Shown piece after piece: positions 9,283 to 18,780 of a stretch of DNA of 64,000 bases. The DNA lies in the NCBI RefSeq assembly GCF_019186805.1, contig NZ_CP066783.1, positions 3,795,501-3,859,500 on the forward strand, in the 5' to 3' direction. The translations under genes and the position numbers were made by a program. The stretch comes from Comamonas fluminis. GTDB lineage: Bacteria; Pseudomonadota; Gammaproteobacteria; Burkholderiales; Burkholderiaceae_C. Below the pieces are notes generated by a model that did not search any database, had not been told where the DNA came from, and was given only the letters and a program-made list of their open reading frames with translations. Position 1 is the stretch's first letter; every line of letters begins with the position of its first letter.

Positions 9283-11046
9283 TTGTTTCAATTCAACCCT
9301 CTGCCCTCGACCACCGTGACACCTGCGCCTGCCACTGCCCGAGGCTCGAGCTCGCTCAAGCTCTCTCTCATTCTTCCCTTTGTAGCCCTCATTGCCTTGC
9401 TGACCTCGGCGCTGGGCATGCTCTGGTACTGGACGGGCAGCAAGACAGTCTCCTCCCTGTCCGAGCAGGTCATGGAAGAAAAGGCGCAGCGCATTGCGCA
9501 GATGGTGGAGCGGCATATTGAAAGCTCCAGCGCCGTGCTGGAGGCAGCTTTCCCCACCGGCATGCCCGTGGACAGCGATATTCAGGCCCATCTGCCCCAG
9601 CTAACTGCCAGGCTGTGGATGGCCACATCGCTGCACACCCAGCCCAATGACTACGTCTATTACGGCAATGTGGCCGGGCAAGGCATAGGGCTCAAGCGCC
9701 TGGAGCCGCAACGCGCCGAGCTGCGCCTGAAAACCCATGCCGACGACCGGCGCAGCTACTACAAGCTGACAGGCATACAAGCCAGGCCAGAGCTGGAATT
9801 CACCGAGAAAAACCTGTTCGACCCGCGCCAGCGCCCGTGGTTTCAACAAGCTAGGCAGGCCGAAAACTCGGTATGGACGCCGGTCTATATCGACTTCAAC
9901 GCCGCAGACCTGGTGCTCACCCGCGCACGCCGCGTACTCTCGCCCACCGGAGAGTTCGCGGGCGTGGTGGCCACCGATGTCTCCCTCAAGGCCCTGAACG
10001 ATTTTGTGGCCCGAATGCCCCTCAGCACCCATAGCCGCGCTTTCATCATCGAAGCCGACGGATCGCTGGTTGCCGCCACTGGCTTGCCCAATATCCGCAC
10101 GCTGGCAGACGGCAAGATGGAACGCATGACCGCCGCCACCAGCGCCGACCCGCTGATTCAAGCCGTTTATGCAGAAATTCAGGGCGTCTTTCACTCCTCC
10201 GTGCCCAGCGATGCACCGCGCACCGCCCTGCTGGAAGATGCCCAGGGCAACCAGATTCGCATCGCCTACCGCCGCGTGGTGGACAGTGCGGGCCTGCAGT
10301 GGATGGCCGTGGTCGCCGTGCCGCACAAGGACATGCTGGCCGGCGTCTATCGCCATATGCTGCTGGTGGGCGGGCTGGGCCTGCTGGCCCTGGTCGTGGC
10401 AGTGCTGATCGGCACAAGTATCTTCGGCGCCGTGGCCAACGATATGCGATCGCTGACCCGCGCCGTGCGCCGCGTCGGTCAGGGTGAAATCGACACCCCT
10501 ATCGAAGTGCAGCGCCGCGACGAGATTGACGAGCTGGCCCACAACTTTCACCGCATGCGCCACAGCCTGTTTACCGACCCGCTGACCGGCGCCAGCAACC
10601 GCAGCGCGCTGCAGCATATTCTGGCCACGATGACACGGGACACCACGACCCCGTTTGCCCTGCTGTTTGTGGACTTGAACCGTTTCAAGCCCCTGAATGA
10701 CCGCTGGGGCCATGACAACGGCGACCTGGCGCTGGCCGAAGTTGCGCTGCGCCTGCGCAACCTGCTGCGCCCCGACGATGTGGTGGCCCGCCTGGGTGGC
10801 GACGAATTTGTCATCATCCTGCGCGGCGTGGCCGATGAAGCGCAGGTGCAGGCCGTGCGCCTGAAGATTGACTACGCCCTGCAGCAGCCGCTGACCTCTT
10901 TGCAAGGCATTCCCGAGGGCGAAATCGTCACCGTTGGTGCATCGGTAGGTCAGGCTCTTTACCCACGCGATGCGCAAGATGGCCAGAGCCTGCTGAAAAT
11001 GGCAGACCAGGATATGTACAGCCACAAGGAGCCCTCCACCCGCTGA
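9283..11046 (+). CDS. Membrane sensor diguanylate cyclase (Cache-HAMP-GGDEF)
   Basis: A 587-residue inner-membrane enzyme that makes cyclic di-GMP in response to a periplasmic signal. TM1 is about residues 25-50, a periplasmic Cache-type sensor spans about 60-340, TM2 about 355-380, then HAMP and a C-terminal GGDEF domain. The active-site loop is RLGGDEF, and the upstream RPDD five residues before it matches the RxxD inhibitory site, so product inhibition is likely. The only in-frame starts are weak: TTG at 9283 or GTG at 9316. Confidence 0.92.
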   Translation: MFQFNPLPSTTVTPAPATARGSSSLKLSLILPFVALIALLTSALGMLWYWTGSKTVSSLSEQVMEEKAQRIAQMVERHIESSSAVLEAAFPTGMPVDSDIQAHLPQLTARLWMATSLHTQPNDYVYYGNVAGQGIGLKRLEPQRAELRLKTHADDRRSYYKLTGIQARPELEFTEKNLFDPRQRPWFQQARQAENSVWTPVYIDFNAADLVLTRARRVLSPTGEFAGVVATDVSLKALNDFVARMPLSTHSRAFIIEADGSLVAATGLPNIRTLADGKMERMTAATSADPLIQAVYAEIQGVFHSSVPSDAPRTALLEDAQGNQIRIAYRRVVDSAGLQWMAVVAVPHKDMLAGVYRHMLLVGGLGLLALVVAVLIGTSIFGAVANDMRSLTRAVRRVGQGEIDTPIEVQRRDEIDELAHNFHRMRHSLFTDPLTGASNRSALQHILATMTRDTTTPFALLFVDLNRFKPLNDRWGHDNGDLALAEVALRLRNLLRPDDVVARLGGDEFVIILRGVADEAQVQAVRLKIDYALQQPLTSLQGIPEGEIVTVGASVGQALYPRDAQDGQSLLKMADQDMYSHKEPSTR

Positions 11047-11068
11047 GGCCCAGGCCCGTGCATCAACA

Positions 11069-11180
11069 AACGCTACAAATAGAGAAGCTGCATGCGCATT
11101 GAATGGATGGATTTCATGGAATTTTTGATATGAAATCATTGAGCATCATGCGCAGCCAGCTATTTAATTCATAGCATCCA
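11069..11180. repeat. Diverged AGCGCTT-family palindromic repeat
   Basis: Two arms, AGCTGCATGCGCAT and ATGCGCAGCCAGCT, face each other about 65 nt apart in the gap between the diguanylate cyclase gene and metG. Sequence and layout match a decayed copy of the palindromic family described in the summary. The rest of this 238-bp gap shows no other clear feature. Confidence 0.5.
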
Positions 11181-11284
11181 TAGCCATCAAAGCCACTGCC
11201 AGAAATTGCGGCGCAAACCCCACTGCCGCAGGCTGACGCCAAGCCCTTCTAAAATGGCAGGTTCCCTGTGAAAGCTGTTTACTC

Positions 11285-13432
11285 ATGACTGCACGCAAAT
11301 TATTCGTCACCACCGCCCTGCCGTATGCCAACGGTAACTTCCACATCGGCCACATCATGGAATACATCCAGGCCGACACCTGGGTGCGTGCGCAACGAAT
11401 GCAGGGCAATGCCGTCAACTTCGTGGGCGCCGATGACGCCCACGGCGCCCCCATCATGATTGCCGCCGAAAAAGCTGGCAAAACGCCCCAGCAGTTTGTG
11501 GCCGACATTGCCGCTGGCCGCAAGCAGTACCTCGACGGCTTTCACATCGCCTTCGACAACTGGAGCAACACCGACAGCCCGGAAAACCACGAGCTGTCCA
11601 AGCAGATTTATCTGGACCTGAAAAAGGCCGGATTCATTGAGACCCGCACCATCGAGCAGTTCTTCGACCCCGAGAAGAACATGTTCCTGCCCGACCGTTT
11701 CATCAAGGGCGAATGCCCGCGCTGCCACGCCAAGGACCAGTACGGCGACAACTGCGAAGTCTGCGGCGCCGTGTACGCGCCCACCGAGCTGATTAACCCG
11801 TTCTCGGCCCTGTCCGGTGCCAAGCCGGTGATGAAGACGTCCGAGCACTTCTTCTTCAAGCTGTCTGACCCACGCGCTGTCGAGTTCCTGACCGAGTGGA
11901 CACAAGACGGCAAGCATGTGCAGCCCGAAGTGGCCGCCAAGATCAAGGAATGGTTTGGCGTGCGCACCAACCCCGACGGCTCGACCAGCGAAGGTCTGGA
12001 CGACTGGGACATCAGCCGCGATGCGCCCTACTTCGGCATCGAGATTCCCGATGCGCCGGGCAAGTACTTCTACGTCTGGCTGGACGCGCCCGTGGGCTAT
12101 CTGGCTTCGCTCAAGAACCTGCTCAACCAACGCGGCGAAGATTACGACGCCTATATGGCCGACCCCGATCTGGAGCAGTACCACTTCATCGGCAAGGACA
12201 TCATCACCTTCCACACGCTGTTCTGGCCTGCGATGCTCAAGTTCAGCGGCCGCAAGACGCCCACCAGGATCTGCGTGCACGGTTTCATGACCGTCAACAA
12301 CGGCGAAAAGATGAGCAAGAGCCGCGGCACGGGCCTGGACCCGCTCAAGTATCTGGCCCTCAAGATGAACCCCGAGTGGCTGCGCTACTACCTGGGCGCC
12401 AAGCTCAACGGCAAGAACGAAGACATCGACTTCAACCCCGAAGACTTCATGCTGCGCGTCAACTCCGACCTGATCGGCAAGTACGTGAACATCGCTTCGC
12501 GTGCCGCAGGTTTCATCAGCAAGCGCTTTGAAGGCAAGCTGGGTGTGGTGAGCGAAGACGGCCAGACCCTGCTGGCTGCACTGCGCGAGCAGCAGGCCGC
12601 CATCGTGGCCGCCTACGAAGGCCGCGACACGGCCCGCGCTGCCCGCGAAATCATGGCGCTGTGCGACAAGGTCAACAGCTATGTGGACGCCAACAAGCCC
12701 TGGGAACTGGCCAAGAAGGAAGGCATGGAGCAGCGCCTGCACGACGTGTGCACGACCTGCATCGAAGCCTTCCGCATCCTGACCATTTACTTGAAGCCCA
12801 TCCTGCCCGGCGTGGCCGCCGAAGTGGCCAACTTCCTGATCGTGCCGCCCGAGAGCTTTGAAGACGTGGTCAAGCCCCTGGGCGACGGCTGGCAGATTGG
12901 CGAATACAAGCACCTGATGCAGCGCGTGGACCCCAAGCAACTGGAATCGCTGTTTGAAGCCCCCGCCGGTCAGGCAGCGCCCGCTGCAGAGCCCGCCAAG
13001 GCCGAGAAAAAAGCAGCCAAGAAGACCGAACCCGTGATTGACCCCAACGCCCCTGGTGGCGAGCCGCTGGCCGAGACCATTGGCATTGACGACTTCGTCA
13101 AGATCGATCTGCGCATTGCCAAAATTCTGGAATGCAAGGCCGTGGAAGGCTCGACCAAGCTGCTGCAGCTGACCCTGGACGTGGGCGAAAAAGATGAAGC
13201 CGGCCAGCCCAAGACCCGTAATGTGTTCAGCGGCATCAGCAGCATGTACCAGCCTGAACAACTGCAAGGCAAGCTGACGGTGATGGTGGCCAACCTGGCC
13301 CCGCGCAAGATGAAGTTCGGCCTGTCTGAGGGCATGGTGCTGGCCGCCAGCCACGCCGACGAGAAGGCCAACCCCGGCATTTATGTGCTGGAGCCCTTCC
13401 CTGGCGCCACCCCCGGCATGAGAATCCATTAA
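11285..13432 (+). CDS. metG: Methionine-tRNA ligase
   Basis: Charges tRNA-Met with methionine; 715 residues, a full-length class I synthetase. The HIGH motif is FHIGH (19-23), a zinc knuckle with CPRC and CEVC lies at about 145-162, and KMSKS is at 342-346. A C-terminal tRNA-binding (Arc1p/EMAP-like) domain follows an Ala/Lys-rich linker near 560-600, so the protein is of the dimeric long form. The start is ATG after a short AT-rich leader. The TAA stop overlaps the ATG of the next frame (TAATG), and a structured repeat begins right after it. Confidence 0.98.
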   Translation: MTARKLFVTTALPYANGNFHIGHIMEYIQADTWVRAQRMQGNAVNFVGADDAHGAPIMIAAEKAGKTPQQFVADIAAGRKQYLDGFHIAFDNWSNTDSPENHELSKQIYLDLKKAGFIETRTIEQFFDPEKNMFLPDRFIKGECPRCHAKDQYGDNCEVCGAVYAPTELINPFSALSGAKPVMKTSEHFFFKLSDPRAVEFLTEWTQDGKHVQPEVAAKIKEWFGVRTNPDGSTSEGLDDWDISRDAPYFGIEIPDAPGKYFYVWLDAPVGYLASLKNLLNQRGEDYDAYMADPDLEQYHFIGKDIITFHTLFWPAMLKFSGRKTPTRICVHGFMTVNNGEKMSKSRGTGLDPLKYLALKMNPEWLRYYLGAKLNGKNEDIDFNPEDFMLRVNSDLIGKYVNIASRAAGFISKRFEGKLGVVSEDGQTLLAALREQQAAIVAAYEGRDTARAAREIMALCDKVNSYVDANKPWELAKKEGMEQRLHDVCTTCIEAFRILTIYLKPILPGVAAEVANFLIVPPESFEDVVKPLGDGWQIGEYKHLMQRVDPKQLESLFEAPAGQAAPAAEPAKAEKKAAKKTEPVIDPNAPGGEPLAETIGIDDFVKIDLRIAKILECKAVEGSTKLLQLTLDVGEKDEAGQPKTRNVFSGISSMYQPEQLQGKLTVMVANLAPRKMKFGLSEGMVLAASHADEKANPGIYVLEPFPGATPGMRIH

Positions 13433-13881
13433 TGCTCCCCCTGAGGCGCTGCGCGCCATCCCCCTCTCTCGCTTCGCAGGAGGGGGACGACACCTTCGCC
13501 GCGAGGCGGCTCTTGCTCGGTGCCTCCTCTCTGGGGTGTGCTCCATCACGCTTCTGCGGGCTATGGCTGACAGGAGCTTTTTTGTGTCTGTCACTGTCAG
13601 GCTGCGCCGTTGTGGCCGTCACCAGCACCGCCGTCAGCGTGACGGCTGGGGCGGTGGGTCTGGCTGCTGACGCCGCCATTGGCACGGCAAAAATCGTGGG
13701 CAAGGGTGTTGGCAAAGCCGCTGATGCACTGATGGACGACCCCAAACCTGACAACAGCGGCATCAATATTCGCTACCGCGAACCCGGTGCGGCAGGGCCT
13801 TCCCCTGCGCCAATGGCGTCCTCAGAGGCCATGACCACCCCGGTCGCTCCGCCTGCCCATCTGCAGCCTGATATTCAATAA
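13432..13881 (+). CDS. Putative lipoprotein; N-terminus encoded by a repeat element
   Basis: The frame encodes 149 residues. The recognisable protein begins at about residue 40 with a lipoprotein signal (LTGAFLCLSLSGC, lipobox LSGC), then an Ala/Gly/Val-rich segment (AVGLAADAAIGTAKIVGKG) and a Pro-rich tail. Residues 1-37 are read from the structured repeat at 13435-13540. No standard ATG lies between the repeat and the lipobox in this frame; TTG near 13513 is a possible start. The ATG at 13432 overlaps the metG stop, so coupling to metG is possible. Function unknown. The downstream hairpin at 13906-13950 is its terminator. Confidence 0.6.
   Translation: MLPLRRCAPSPSLASQEGDDTFAARRLLLGASSLGCAPSRFCGLWLTGAFLCLSLSGCAVVAVTSTAVSVTAGAVGLAADAAIGTAKIVGKGVGKAADALMDDPKPDNSGINIRYREPGAAGPSPAPMASSEAMTTPVAPPAHLQPDIQ
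13435..13540 (+). repeat. Post-stop structured element, copy 1 (after metG)
   Basis: Begins 2 nt after the metG stop. Stems: P1 GGCGC (13445-13449) with GCGCC (13453-13457); P2 CCCCCTC (13460-13466) with GAGGGGG (13480-13486); P3 CACC (13491-13494) with GGTG (13519-13522), enclosing GCCGC/GCGGC and the conserved CTTGCT. A closing CCCC/GGGG pairing is weak here. It overlaps the 5' part of the lipoprotein frame. Confidence 0.8.
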
Positions 13882-13905
13882 ATTAGGCCATAGCACTCAT
13901 CCATA

Positions 13906-13950
13906 AAGCGCATGCAGCTATCTTTTTGATAGTTCATGCGCTTATTTTTT
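13906..13950 (+). terminator. Intrinsic terminator made from an AGCGCTT-family repeat
   Basis: Stem AAGCGCATG (13906-13914) pairs with CATGCGCTT (13935-13943), with an inner CTATC/GATAG helix and TTTTT loop, followed by ATTTTTT. It ends the metG-lipoprotein transcript and shows a palindromic repeat working as a terminator. Confidence 0.8.
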
Positions 13951-14174
13951 GTTCCAGCTTGGGCTATCAATGGCAAGCCAAGCACAAGTTGCGTGCATAA
14001 CTAAATAACCAAAACGCTTCTTGTAACACTTGCGGGCTATTGGCATTTCCAGCGTCCAGTGCTTTCTAGAATCTGCTCTAGCCGCTCTCGCCAGCAATGC
14101 TGCGACCACAAAGAATGCACTGCATTCACCCCAACACAACAAAGGTCCCCAGCCCGGCAACGAGCTTTTAGCAA
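13951..14174. other. Non-coding gap before the sulfur-oxidation genes
   Basis: Part of the 329-bp space between the lipoprotein gene and the cytochrome gene. It holds one GCTATCAA word at 13963-13970 and otherwise no coding frame or motif that I can support. The promoter of the downstream sulfur cluster probably lies here. Confidence 0.4.
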
Positions 14175-14196
14175 TCCCATGCAACAACGCATGGGA
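14175..14196. promoter_or_regulatory. 8-bp inverted repeat just upstream of the cytochrome c gene
   Basis: TCCCATGC (14175-14182), loop AACAAC, GCATGGGA (14189-14196). It ends a few nt before the AGGGAGG ribosome-binding site, so it could be an operator for a sulfur-responsive repressor or an RNA hairpin controlling translation. Which of these applies cannot be told from sequence. Confidence 0.45.
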
Positions 14197-14210
14197 CCAA
14201 GGGAGGCCCC

Positions 14211-14564
14211 ATGCAATCAACACCTTCGCGCAGCACTGCGCGCGCTCTGCTTTGCCTGGCTTTTGCCACGGCAGCATCTTTGTCAGCACAAGCCCGCACG
14301 GATTCCAGCGCTGACTCCAGCCTGCGTGTGCAGGATGTGGCTGTGCTTGCCGCCAGCTGCGCCAACTGCCACGGGCCGGATGGCCGATCGACCGGCGGTA
14401 TTCCCACGCTGCGTGGCCTGCCCGAGGCCCATCTGCTGCAGCGCCTGCAGGCCTTCAAGGCTGGCACGGCGAAAGATGCCACCGTGATGACCCGTCTGGC
14501 CAAGGGCTACGACGATGAACAACTCAAAGCGCTGGCCCAGTGGTTCAGCAAGAAGGGCCGCTAA
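14211..14564 (+). CDS. Periplasmic c-type cytochrome (SoxE/FccA-like)
   Basis: A 117-residue secreted monohaem cytochrome c. The signal peptide (about 1-28) ends near SLSAQA. Haem binding is CANCH at about 50-54, and the likely axial Met is in TVMTRL. Its stop is followed directly by the ATG of an FccB-type flavoprotein, so it is probably the electron-accepting partner in a flavocytochrome c sulfide dehydrogenase. FccA proteins are often dihaem; only one CxxCH is visible. It has a strong AGGGAGG ribosome-binding site. Confidence 0.88.
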   Translation: MQSTPSRSTARALLCLAFATAASLSAQARTDSSADSSLRVQDVAVLAASCANCHGPDGRSTGGIPTLRGLPEAHLLQRLQAFKAGTAKDATVMTRLAKGYDDEQLKALAQWFSKKGR

Positions 14565-15842
14565 ATGCAGATCAATCGTCGTCAAATTCTGAGCGGTGCA
14601 GCCGCTGGTGCGGCCAGCCTGGCTCTGCCTTCCATCGTCCGCGCCCAGGCCGCATCCGCCCATGTGGTGGTGATCGGCGGCGGCTTTGGTGGTGCCACTG
14701 CCGCGCGCTATCTGCGCCAGTTTGCGCCGCATATCCAGGTCACGCTGGTGGAGCCTGCCGAGCGCTTCTACACCTGCCCCTTCTCCAATCTGTACCTGGC
14801 GGGTCTGCGCAGCTGGGAAAGCATTGGCCACAACTACGACGGCCTGCGCAAAGCGGGCGTGAACGTAGTGCACGCCCGTGCCGACAATGTGCTGACCGAT
14901 AGCCGCCGCGTGCTGCTATCCAACGGCCAGGCGCTGAGCTATGACAAGCTGGTGCTGTCGCCCGGTATCGACATGCGCTGGAATGCACTGGAAGGCTATG
15001 ACGAAGCCGCATCGCAACTGGCGCCCCACGCCTGGAAGGCTGGCCCCCAGACCCAGCTTTTGAAGAAGCAACTGGAAGCCATGCCCGACGGCGGCAAGTT
15101 TGTGATGGTGATTCCCGCCAACCCCTTCCGCTGCCCGCCCGGCCCCTACGAGCGCGCAGCCATGGTGGCCCACTACCTCAAAGCACACAAACCCAAGAGC
15201 AAGATTTTGCTGCTGGACGACAAGGACGCTTTCTCCAAGCAAGGCCTGTTCATTCAGGGCTGGAAGGCGCTGTACGGCGACATGATCGAATGGGTCAAGC
15301 AGTCGGACGACGGCAAAGTCACCCGTGTGGATGCCAAAAACCTGGAAGTGGAAACCGCGTTCGGCACCAAACACAAGGCCGATGTGCTGAACGTCATTCC
15401 GCCCCAGAAGGCCGGCTATATCGCCGACCGCGCTGGCGTGACCGATGCCAGCGGCTGGGTGCCCGTCAAGCCCGAGAGCTTTGAATCCACCCGCGTCAAG
15501 CACGTGTATGTGCTGGGCGATGCCACCATTGCCGCGCCCATGCCCAAGTCGGGCTTTGCCGCCAATACGCAAGGCAAGGTGGCAGCCGCCGCCATTGCGG
15601 CGGAGCTGACCGGCCAGCCGCTGCCCACAGCCGCCTACGCCAACACCTGCTACAGCCTGATCGGCAACGACTACGGCATCTCGGTGGCCGGTGTGTACAA
15701 GGCCCAGGAAGGCAAGCTGATTGAGGTGGCCAACTCCGGCGGCGTCAGCCCGCTCGATGGCAATGCCGCTTTCCGTAAAGCCGAAGCTGACTATGGCAGC
15801 GCCTGGTACAAGGCGATCAGTGCCGACATCTGGGGTGGGTGA
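14565..15842 (+). CDS. fccB: Flavocytochrome c sulfide dehydrogenase flavoprotein
   Basis: A 425-residue FAD protein that oxidises sulfide and passes electrons to the upstream cytochrome in the periplasm. A Tat signal ([14 protein letters not shown], cleavage near AQA at 27-29) leads into the FAD-binding [12 protein letters not shown] (38-49). Two conserved Cys near the flavin are in [11 protein letters not shown] (C190) and NTCYSLIG (C362), matching the active-site disulfide of FccB. ATG abuts the cytochrome stop. A structured repeat follows the stop after about 5 nt. Confidence 0.92.
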   Translation: MQINRRQILSGAAAGAASLALPSIVRAQAASAHVVVIGGGFGGATAARYLRQFAPHIQVTLVEPAERFYTCPFSNLYLAGLRSWESIGHNYDGLRKAGVNVVHARADNVLTDSRRVLLSNGQALSYDKLVLSPGIDMRWNALEGYDEAASQLAPHAWKAGPQTQLLKKQLEAMPDGGKFVMVIPANPFRCPPGPYERAAMVAHYLKAHKPKSKILLLDDKDAFSKQGLFIQGWKALYGDMIEWVKQSDDGKVTRVDAKNLEVETAFGTKHKADVLNVIPPQKAGYIADRAGVTDASGWVPVKPESFESTRVKHVYVLGDATIAAPMPKSGFAANTQGKVAAAAIAAELTGQPLPTAAYANTCYSLIGNDYGISVAGVYKAQEGKLIEVANSGGVSPLDGNAAFRKAEADYGSAWYKAISADIWGG

Positions 15843-15847
15843 CTTAG

Positions 15848-15960
15848 GCTCCCCCTGAGGCGCTGACGCACCTTCCCCCTCTCTCGAAGTGCTTTGCACT
15901 TCGGGAGGGGGACGCTGGCTTTGCTGCGGGGCGGCCCTTGCTCGCCAGCCCTCGCCCGGG
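15848..15960 (+). repeat. Post-stop structured element, copy 2 (after fccB)
   Basis: P1 GGCGC/GCACC has one mismatch. P2 CCCCCTC (15875-15881) pairs with GAGGGGG (15905-15911) and is extended by CGAAGTGC/GCACTTCG (15885-15892, 15896-15903) around TTT. P3 GCTGGC (15914-15919) pairs with GCCAGC (15944-15949) and encloses the conserved CTTGCT. The closing stem is weak in this copy. Confidence 0.8.
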
Positions 15961-16024
15961 TCATCGCCCATGCCAACGGACAGCTGTAATTGCAAGCAAA
16001 CGGGCTACTGCTTAAAAGATCGAT

Positions 16025-17065
16025 ATGTTGTTGTGGACCATCTTTTTTCTGGGGGCGGCTTTTGGCGTGGTGGCGCGGCTGGGGCGGTTTTGTCTGTTGC
16101 GCGGGCTGCGCCAGCAGATGGGGCGGGATGCCGAAGTTGCTGCGGGCCAGGCGCCTGCGCTACAGGCCTTTGCCCTTGCGCTGGCGGTGGCCTTGCTAGC
16201 TTCGCAGGGCTTGCAGGCGCTGGGGTTGGTTGATCTTTCTCAGGCCGCTCTTGCACGTCCCTCGTTTTCGCTGCTGGGTGTGCTGATCGGTGGCCTTCTG
16301 TTTGGCGCAGGCATGGTGCTGGCCCGCGCCTGCGGGGCACGTTCGCTGGTGTTGCTGGCGGGCGGTAATCTGCGCTCTCTGGTGACCCTTGTTTTTCTGG
16401 CGCTGGGCGCGCAACTGGCCATGACGGGGGTGCTGACGCCGGTGCGCCTGTGGCTGCAGTCTCTGTCCATTGTTTCGCTGGATCACGCCACGCTGCCCGA
16501 GTATTTAAATGCATCCAACCCTTGGTCTATCTTGTGGTTGGCGCTATTAGTTTTGATAGCCTCTTTGCTGCTGATCGTCTATGCGCTGCTGCGCCCTGCC
16601 TTGCGCAAAAGCCCGCTGCAGTTGGTCTGCGCCGTGGCGGTTGGCCTGCTGGTTGCTGCAGGCTGGTGGGTCACGGCCCATATTGGCGTCGATGAGTTTG
16701 AACCTGCCAAACTCACCTCGCTGAGCTTTATCGGCCCTATTTCCGAAGCCATGCTTTACCTACAGCTTTCCACCGGGCGTGAAATCCCCCTGGGCCTGAT
16801 GCTGAGCGGCGGTGTGCTGGCCGGAGCGTTGATCGCCGCCCTCCTCAGCGGCACGGCACGCTGGGAAGGGTTTGAATCCACCGGCCGTCTGGCCGCCAGC
16901 GCAGGCGGTGGCCTGCTGATGGGCTTTGGCGGCGTGCTGGCTGCGGGCTGCTCCATCGGCCAGGGGTTGAGCGGGCTTTCCACGCTGGCTGTGGCCAGCT
17001 TGCCTGCGGCGGCAGGCATTGTGCTGGGGGCTGTGCTCATGCTGGTATTGACCCCAAAGCGATAG
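16025..17065 (+). CDS. YeeE/YedE-family sulfur compound transporter
   Basis: A 346-residue polytopic inner-membrane protein (about nine or ten hydrophobic helices) of the family that includes the thiosulfate importer TsuA. The conserved Cys motifs are present: RACGARSL in the first half and AAGCSIGQGLSG near the C-terminus. It lies between two FccB-type flavoproteins, so import or handling of reduced sulfur is likely. An in-frame TTTTGATAGC with a rare ATA isoleucine codon lies in the helix around residue 178. Confidence 0.9.
   Translation: MLLWTIFFLGAAFGVVARLGRFCLLRGLRQQMGRDAEVAAGQAPALQAFALALAVALLASQGLQALGLVDLSQAALARPSFSLLGVLIGGLLFGAGMVLARACGARSLVLLAGGNLRSLVTLVFLALGAQLAMTGVLTPVRLWLQSLSIVSLDHATLPEYLNASNPWSILWLALLVLIASLLLIVYALLRPALRKSPLQLVCAVAVGLLVAAGWWVTAHIGVDEFEPAKLTSLSFIGPISEAMLYLQLSTGREIPLGLMLSGGVLAGALIAALLSGTARWEGFESTGRLAASAGGGLLMGFGGVLAAGCSIGQGLSGLSTLAVASLPAAAGIVLGAVLMLVLTPKR
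16541..16563 (+). repeat. Intragenic GATAGC word in the transporter gene
   Basis: GCGCTATTAGTTTTGATAGC is read in frame as ALLVLIA inside a membrane helix. It resembles one arm of the AGCGCTT palindromic family. Confidence 0.4.
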
Positions 17066-17264
17066 CACAACCTTCGCTTGGGTATTCGACATCGGCCAAA
17101 AGCAGCCCACTTCTAAAATCGATGACCACTAGCTCTGCTTGTGCCGCGTGTCGGCTGAGAGGGTCTCACACAGCTTGCGTACTTCCGCTACGCAGCGCGC
17201 CCAAGCTTGCTTCCATCGGCCGAATCAGCGGCACCTGATCGCCCCCACTTTCATTACAGGAGCA

Positions 17265-18608
17265 ATGCTCATGCAACGTCGCCATTTTCTCTGGACTCCT
17301 CCAGCCCTCGCCCTCGGAGCCGCAGCGGCCACCGGCTCGGCTTTGGCCGCACCTTCCATCATCAGCAGCCAGTCACCCATCCTGCCGCGCAAAGGCAAAG
17401 GTCCGCGCATCGTCATCTGCGGCGGCGGCTGGGGCGGCATGACGGCTGCGCGCTATCTGCGCGAGCTGATTCCCAATTCCGACGTGGTGCTGCTGGAGCG
17501 CAATGCGACCTTCTGGTCCGGCCCCATGAGCAACAAGTGGCTGGTCGATATCGTGGGCACCGATTTTGTGAACCGCGACATGCTGCACCCGGCCAACAAG
17601 TACGGCTACACGCTGCTGCAAACCGAAGTCACGGGCTTTGAGCGCGACAAAAAACTGGTGCGCACTGCCCATGGCGTGATCGAGTACGACTTCCTGATTC
17701 TGTCGGGCGGCATTCGCAACGACTACGAAGCCTGGTTTGGCAACGACCAGCGCGCCATTGACTACACGCGCACCCACTTTCCCAACGCCTATATCCCCAA
17801 TCAGGAGATGCTCTCGCTCAAGAGCAAGGTCAAGAACTTCAAGGGCGGCACGCTGGTGATGACGCTGCCGCCGCCCCCGCACCGCTGCCCGCCTTCGCCT
17901 TACGAGCGAGCCTGCCTGATTGCCTGGCATATCAAGAAAAACAAGATTCCGGGCAAGATCGTCATCCTCGACCCCAAGCCCAAGATTGCCCCCATCGGCG
18001 TGGGCTACAAAGAAGCGTTCGAGGAGCTGTACGCAGACATCATCACCCATGTGCCCAATGCCGGCGTCAAGGAAGTGGACCCCTTCAACAAGCAGATCAA
18101 GACGGCTGCAGGCGACTTCAAGTTTGACGACGCCATCCTCATGCCACCGCACCAAGCGGCCGACATGGTGTGGAAGGCCGACCTGATTGGCAAGGACGCC
18201 ACCACCGGCAAGCCCACGGGCTGGGCCGATATGCACAACCGCCTGTTCCACGCCAAGAGCGACGACCGCGTGTACTTTGTGGGCGATCTGATGGGCGCGA
18301 TCTCGCCCCAGTTTGGCCACTACCCCAAAAGCGGCCACGTGGCCAACTTCATTGGCAAGATCGTGGCGCAGAACATTGCCGAGCGTGTGTCGGGCAAGGA
18401 AGTCATCGCCCGCCTGCCTGATAACCTGTGCTACATGATGGTCAACGGCGATCCGCAGGAGGAAATCTCGGTCAAGTTCGAGTACGAAGTGGACGCCAAC
18501 GGCCAGGTCAACCAGACCCAGATCGACATGGATGTGCGCACCCATGATCTGGTCAAGGAAGATTTTGGCTGGATCAATAGCAAGTTCAAGGATTTTTTGG
18601 GGGTTTAA
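17265..18608 (+). CDS. Second FccB/SoxF-like flavoprotein
   Basis: A 447-residue FAD-dependent oxidoreductase of the sulfide dehydrogenase flavoprotein family. It is Tat-exported (MQRRHFLWTPP, cleavage near ALAAP). The FAD motif is GGGWGGMTAARYL, and the two flavin-proximal cysteines are kept in HRCPPSPYERA and NLCYMMVNG. It differs from the first copy in the early loop (FWSGPMSNKW instead of YTCPFSN). ATG at 17265 was chosen because AGGAG lies just upstream; the frame extends to 17139 without family resemblance. It lies before soxY, so it may be the SoxF-type partner of SoxYZ. Confidence 0.88.
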   Translation: MLMQRRHFLWTPPALALGAAAATGSALAAPSIISSQSPILPRKGKGPRIVICGGGWGGMTAARYLRELIPNSDVVLLERNATFWSGPMSNKWLVDIVGTDFVNRDMLHPANKYGYTLLQTEVTGFERDKKLVRTAHGVIEYDFLILSGGIRNDYEAWFGNDQRAIDYTRTHFPNAYIPNQEMLSLKSKVKNFKGGTLVMTLPPPPHRCPPSPYERACLIAWHIKKNKIPGKIVILDPKPKIAPIGVGYKEAFEELYADIITHVPNAGVKEVDPFNKQIKTAAGDFKFDDAILMPPHQAADMVWKADLIGKDATTGKPTGWADMHNRLFHAKSDDRVYFVGDLMGAISPQFGHYPKSGHVANFIGKIVAQNIAERVSGKEVIARLPDNLCYMMVNGDPQEEISVKFEYEVDANGQVNQTQIDMDVRTHDLVKEDFGWINSKFKDFLGV

Positions 18609-18610
18609 CC

Positions 18611-18730
18611 ACGCCCCCTGAGCCGCTGTCGCGGCTTCCCCCTCTCTCTTCAGGAGGGGGGACGACACCTTCAGCTAGGCGCCCCCGCCGCGAGGCGGCT
18701 CTTGCTCGGCGTCTCTGGCCTGGGGCGTGC
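18611..18730 (+). repeat. Post-stop structured element, copy 3 (after second flavoprotein)
   Basis: Closing stem ACGCCCC (18611-18617) with GGGGCGT (18722-18728); P1 GCCGC (18622-18626) with GCGGC (18631-18635), a compensated variant of the GGCGC/GCGCC of copies 1 and 6; P2 CCCCCTC (18638-18644) with GAGGGGG (18654-18660). It contains an extra 16-nt segment before GCCGCGAGGCGGC. The conserved CTTGCT is present. Confidence 0.82.
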
Positions 18731-18780
18731 CTGTTTTGAAGGCTCGTTTTGATGTTTTGTTTATTTGACTGAGAGTAGCA

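Noticed and set aside
9601..11139. 512-codon minus-strand open frame
   Set aside because: Antisense to the diguanylate cyclase, which has an intact GGDEF motif.
11300..13594. 764-codon minus-strand open frame
   Set aside because: Antisense to metG, with composition typical of a mirrored high-GC frame and no recognisable domains.
17090..17230. Direct repeat of CATCGGCC upstream of the second flavoprotein
   Set aside because: Only eight bases match exactly over about 125 bp; too short to support as a regulatory pair.
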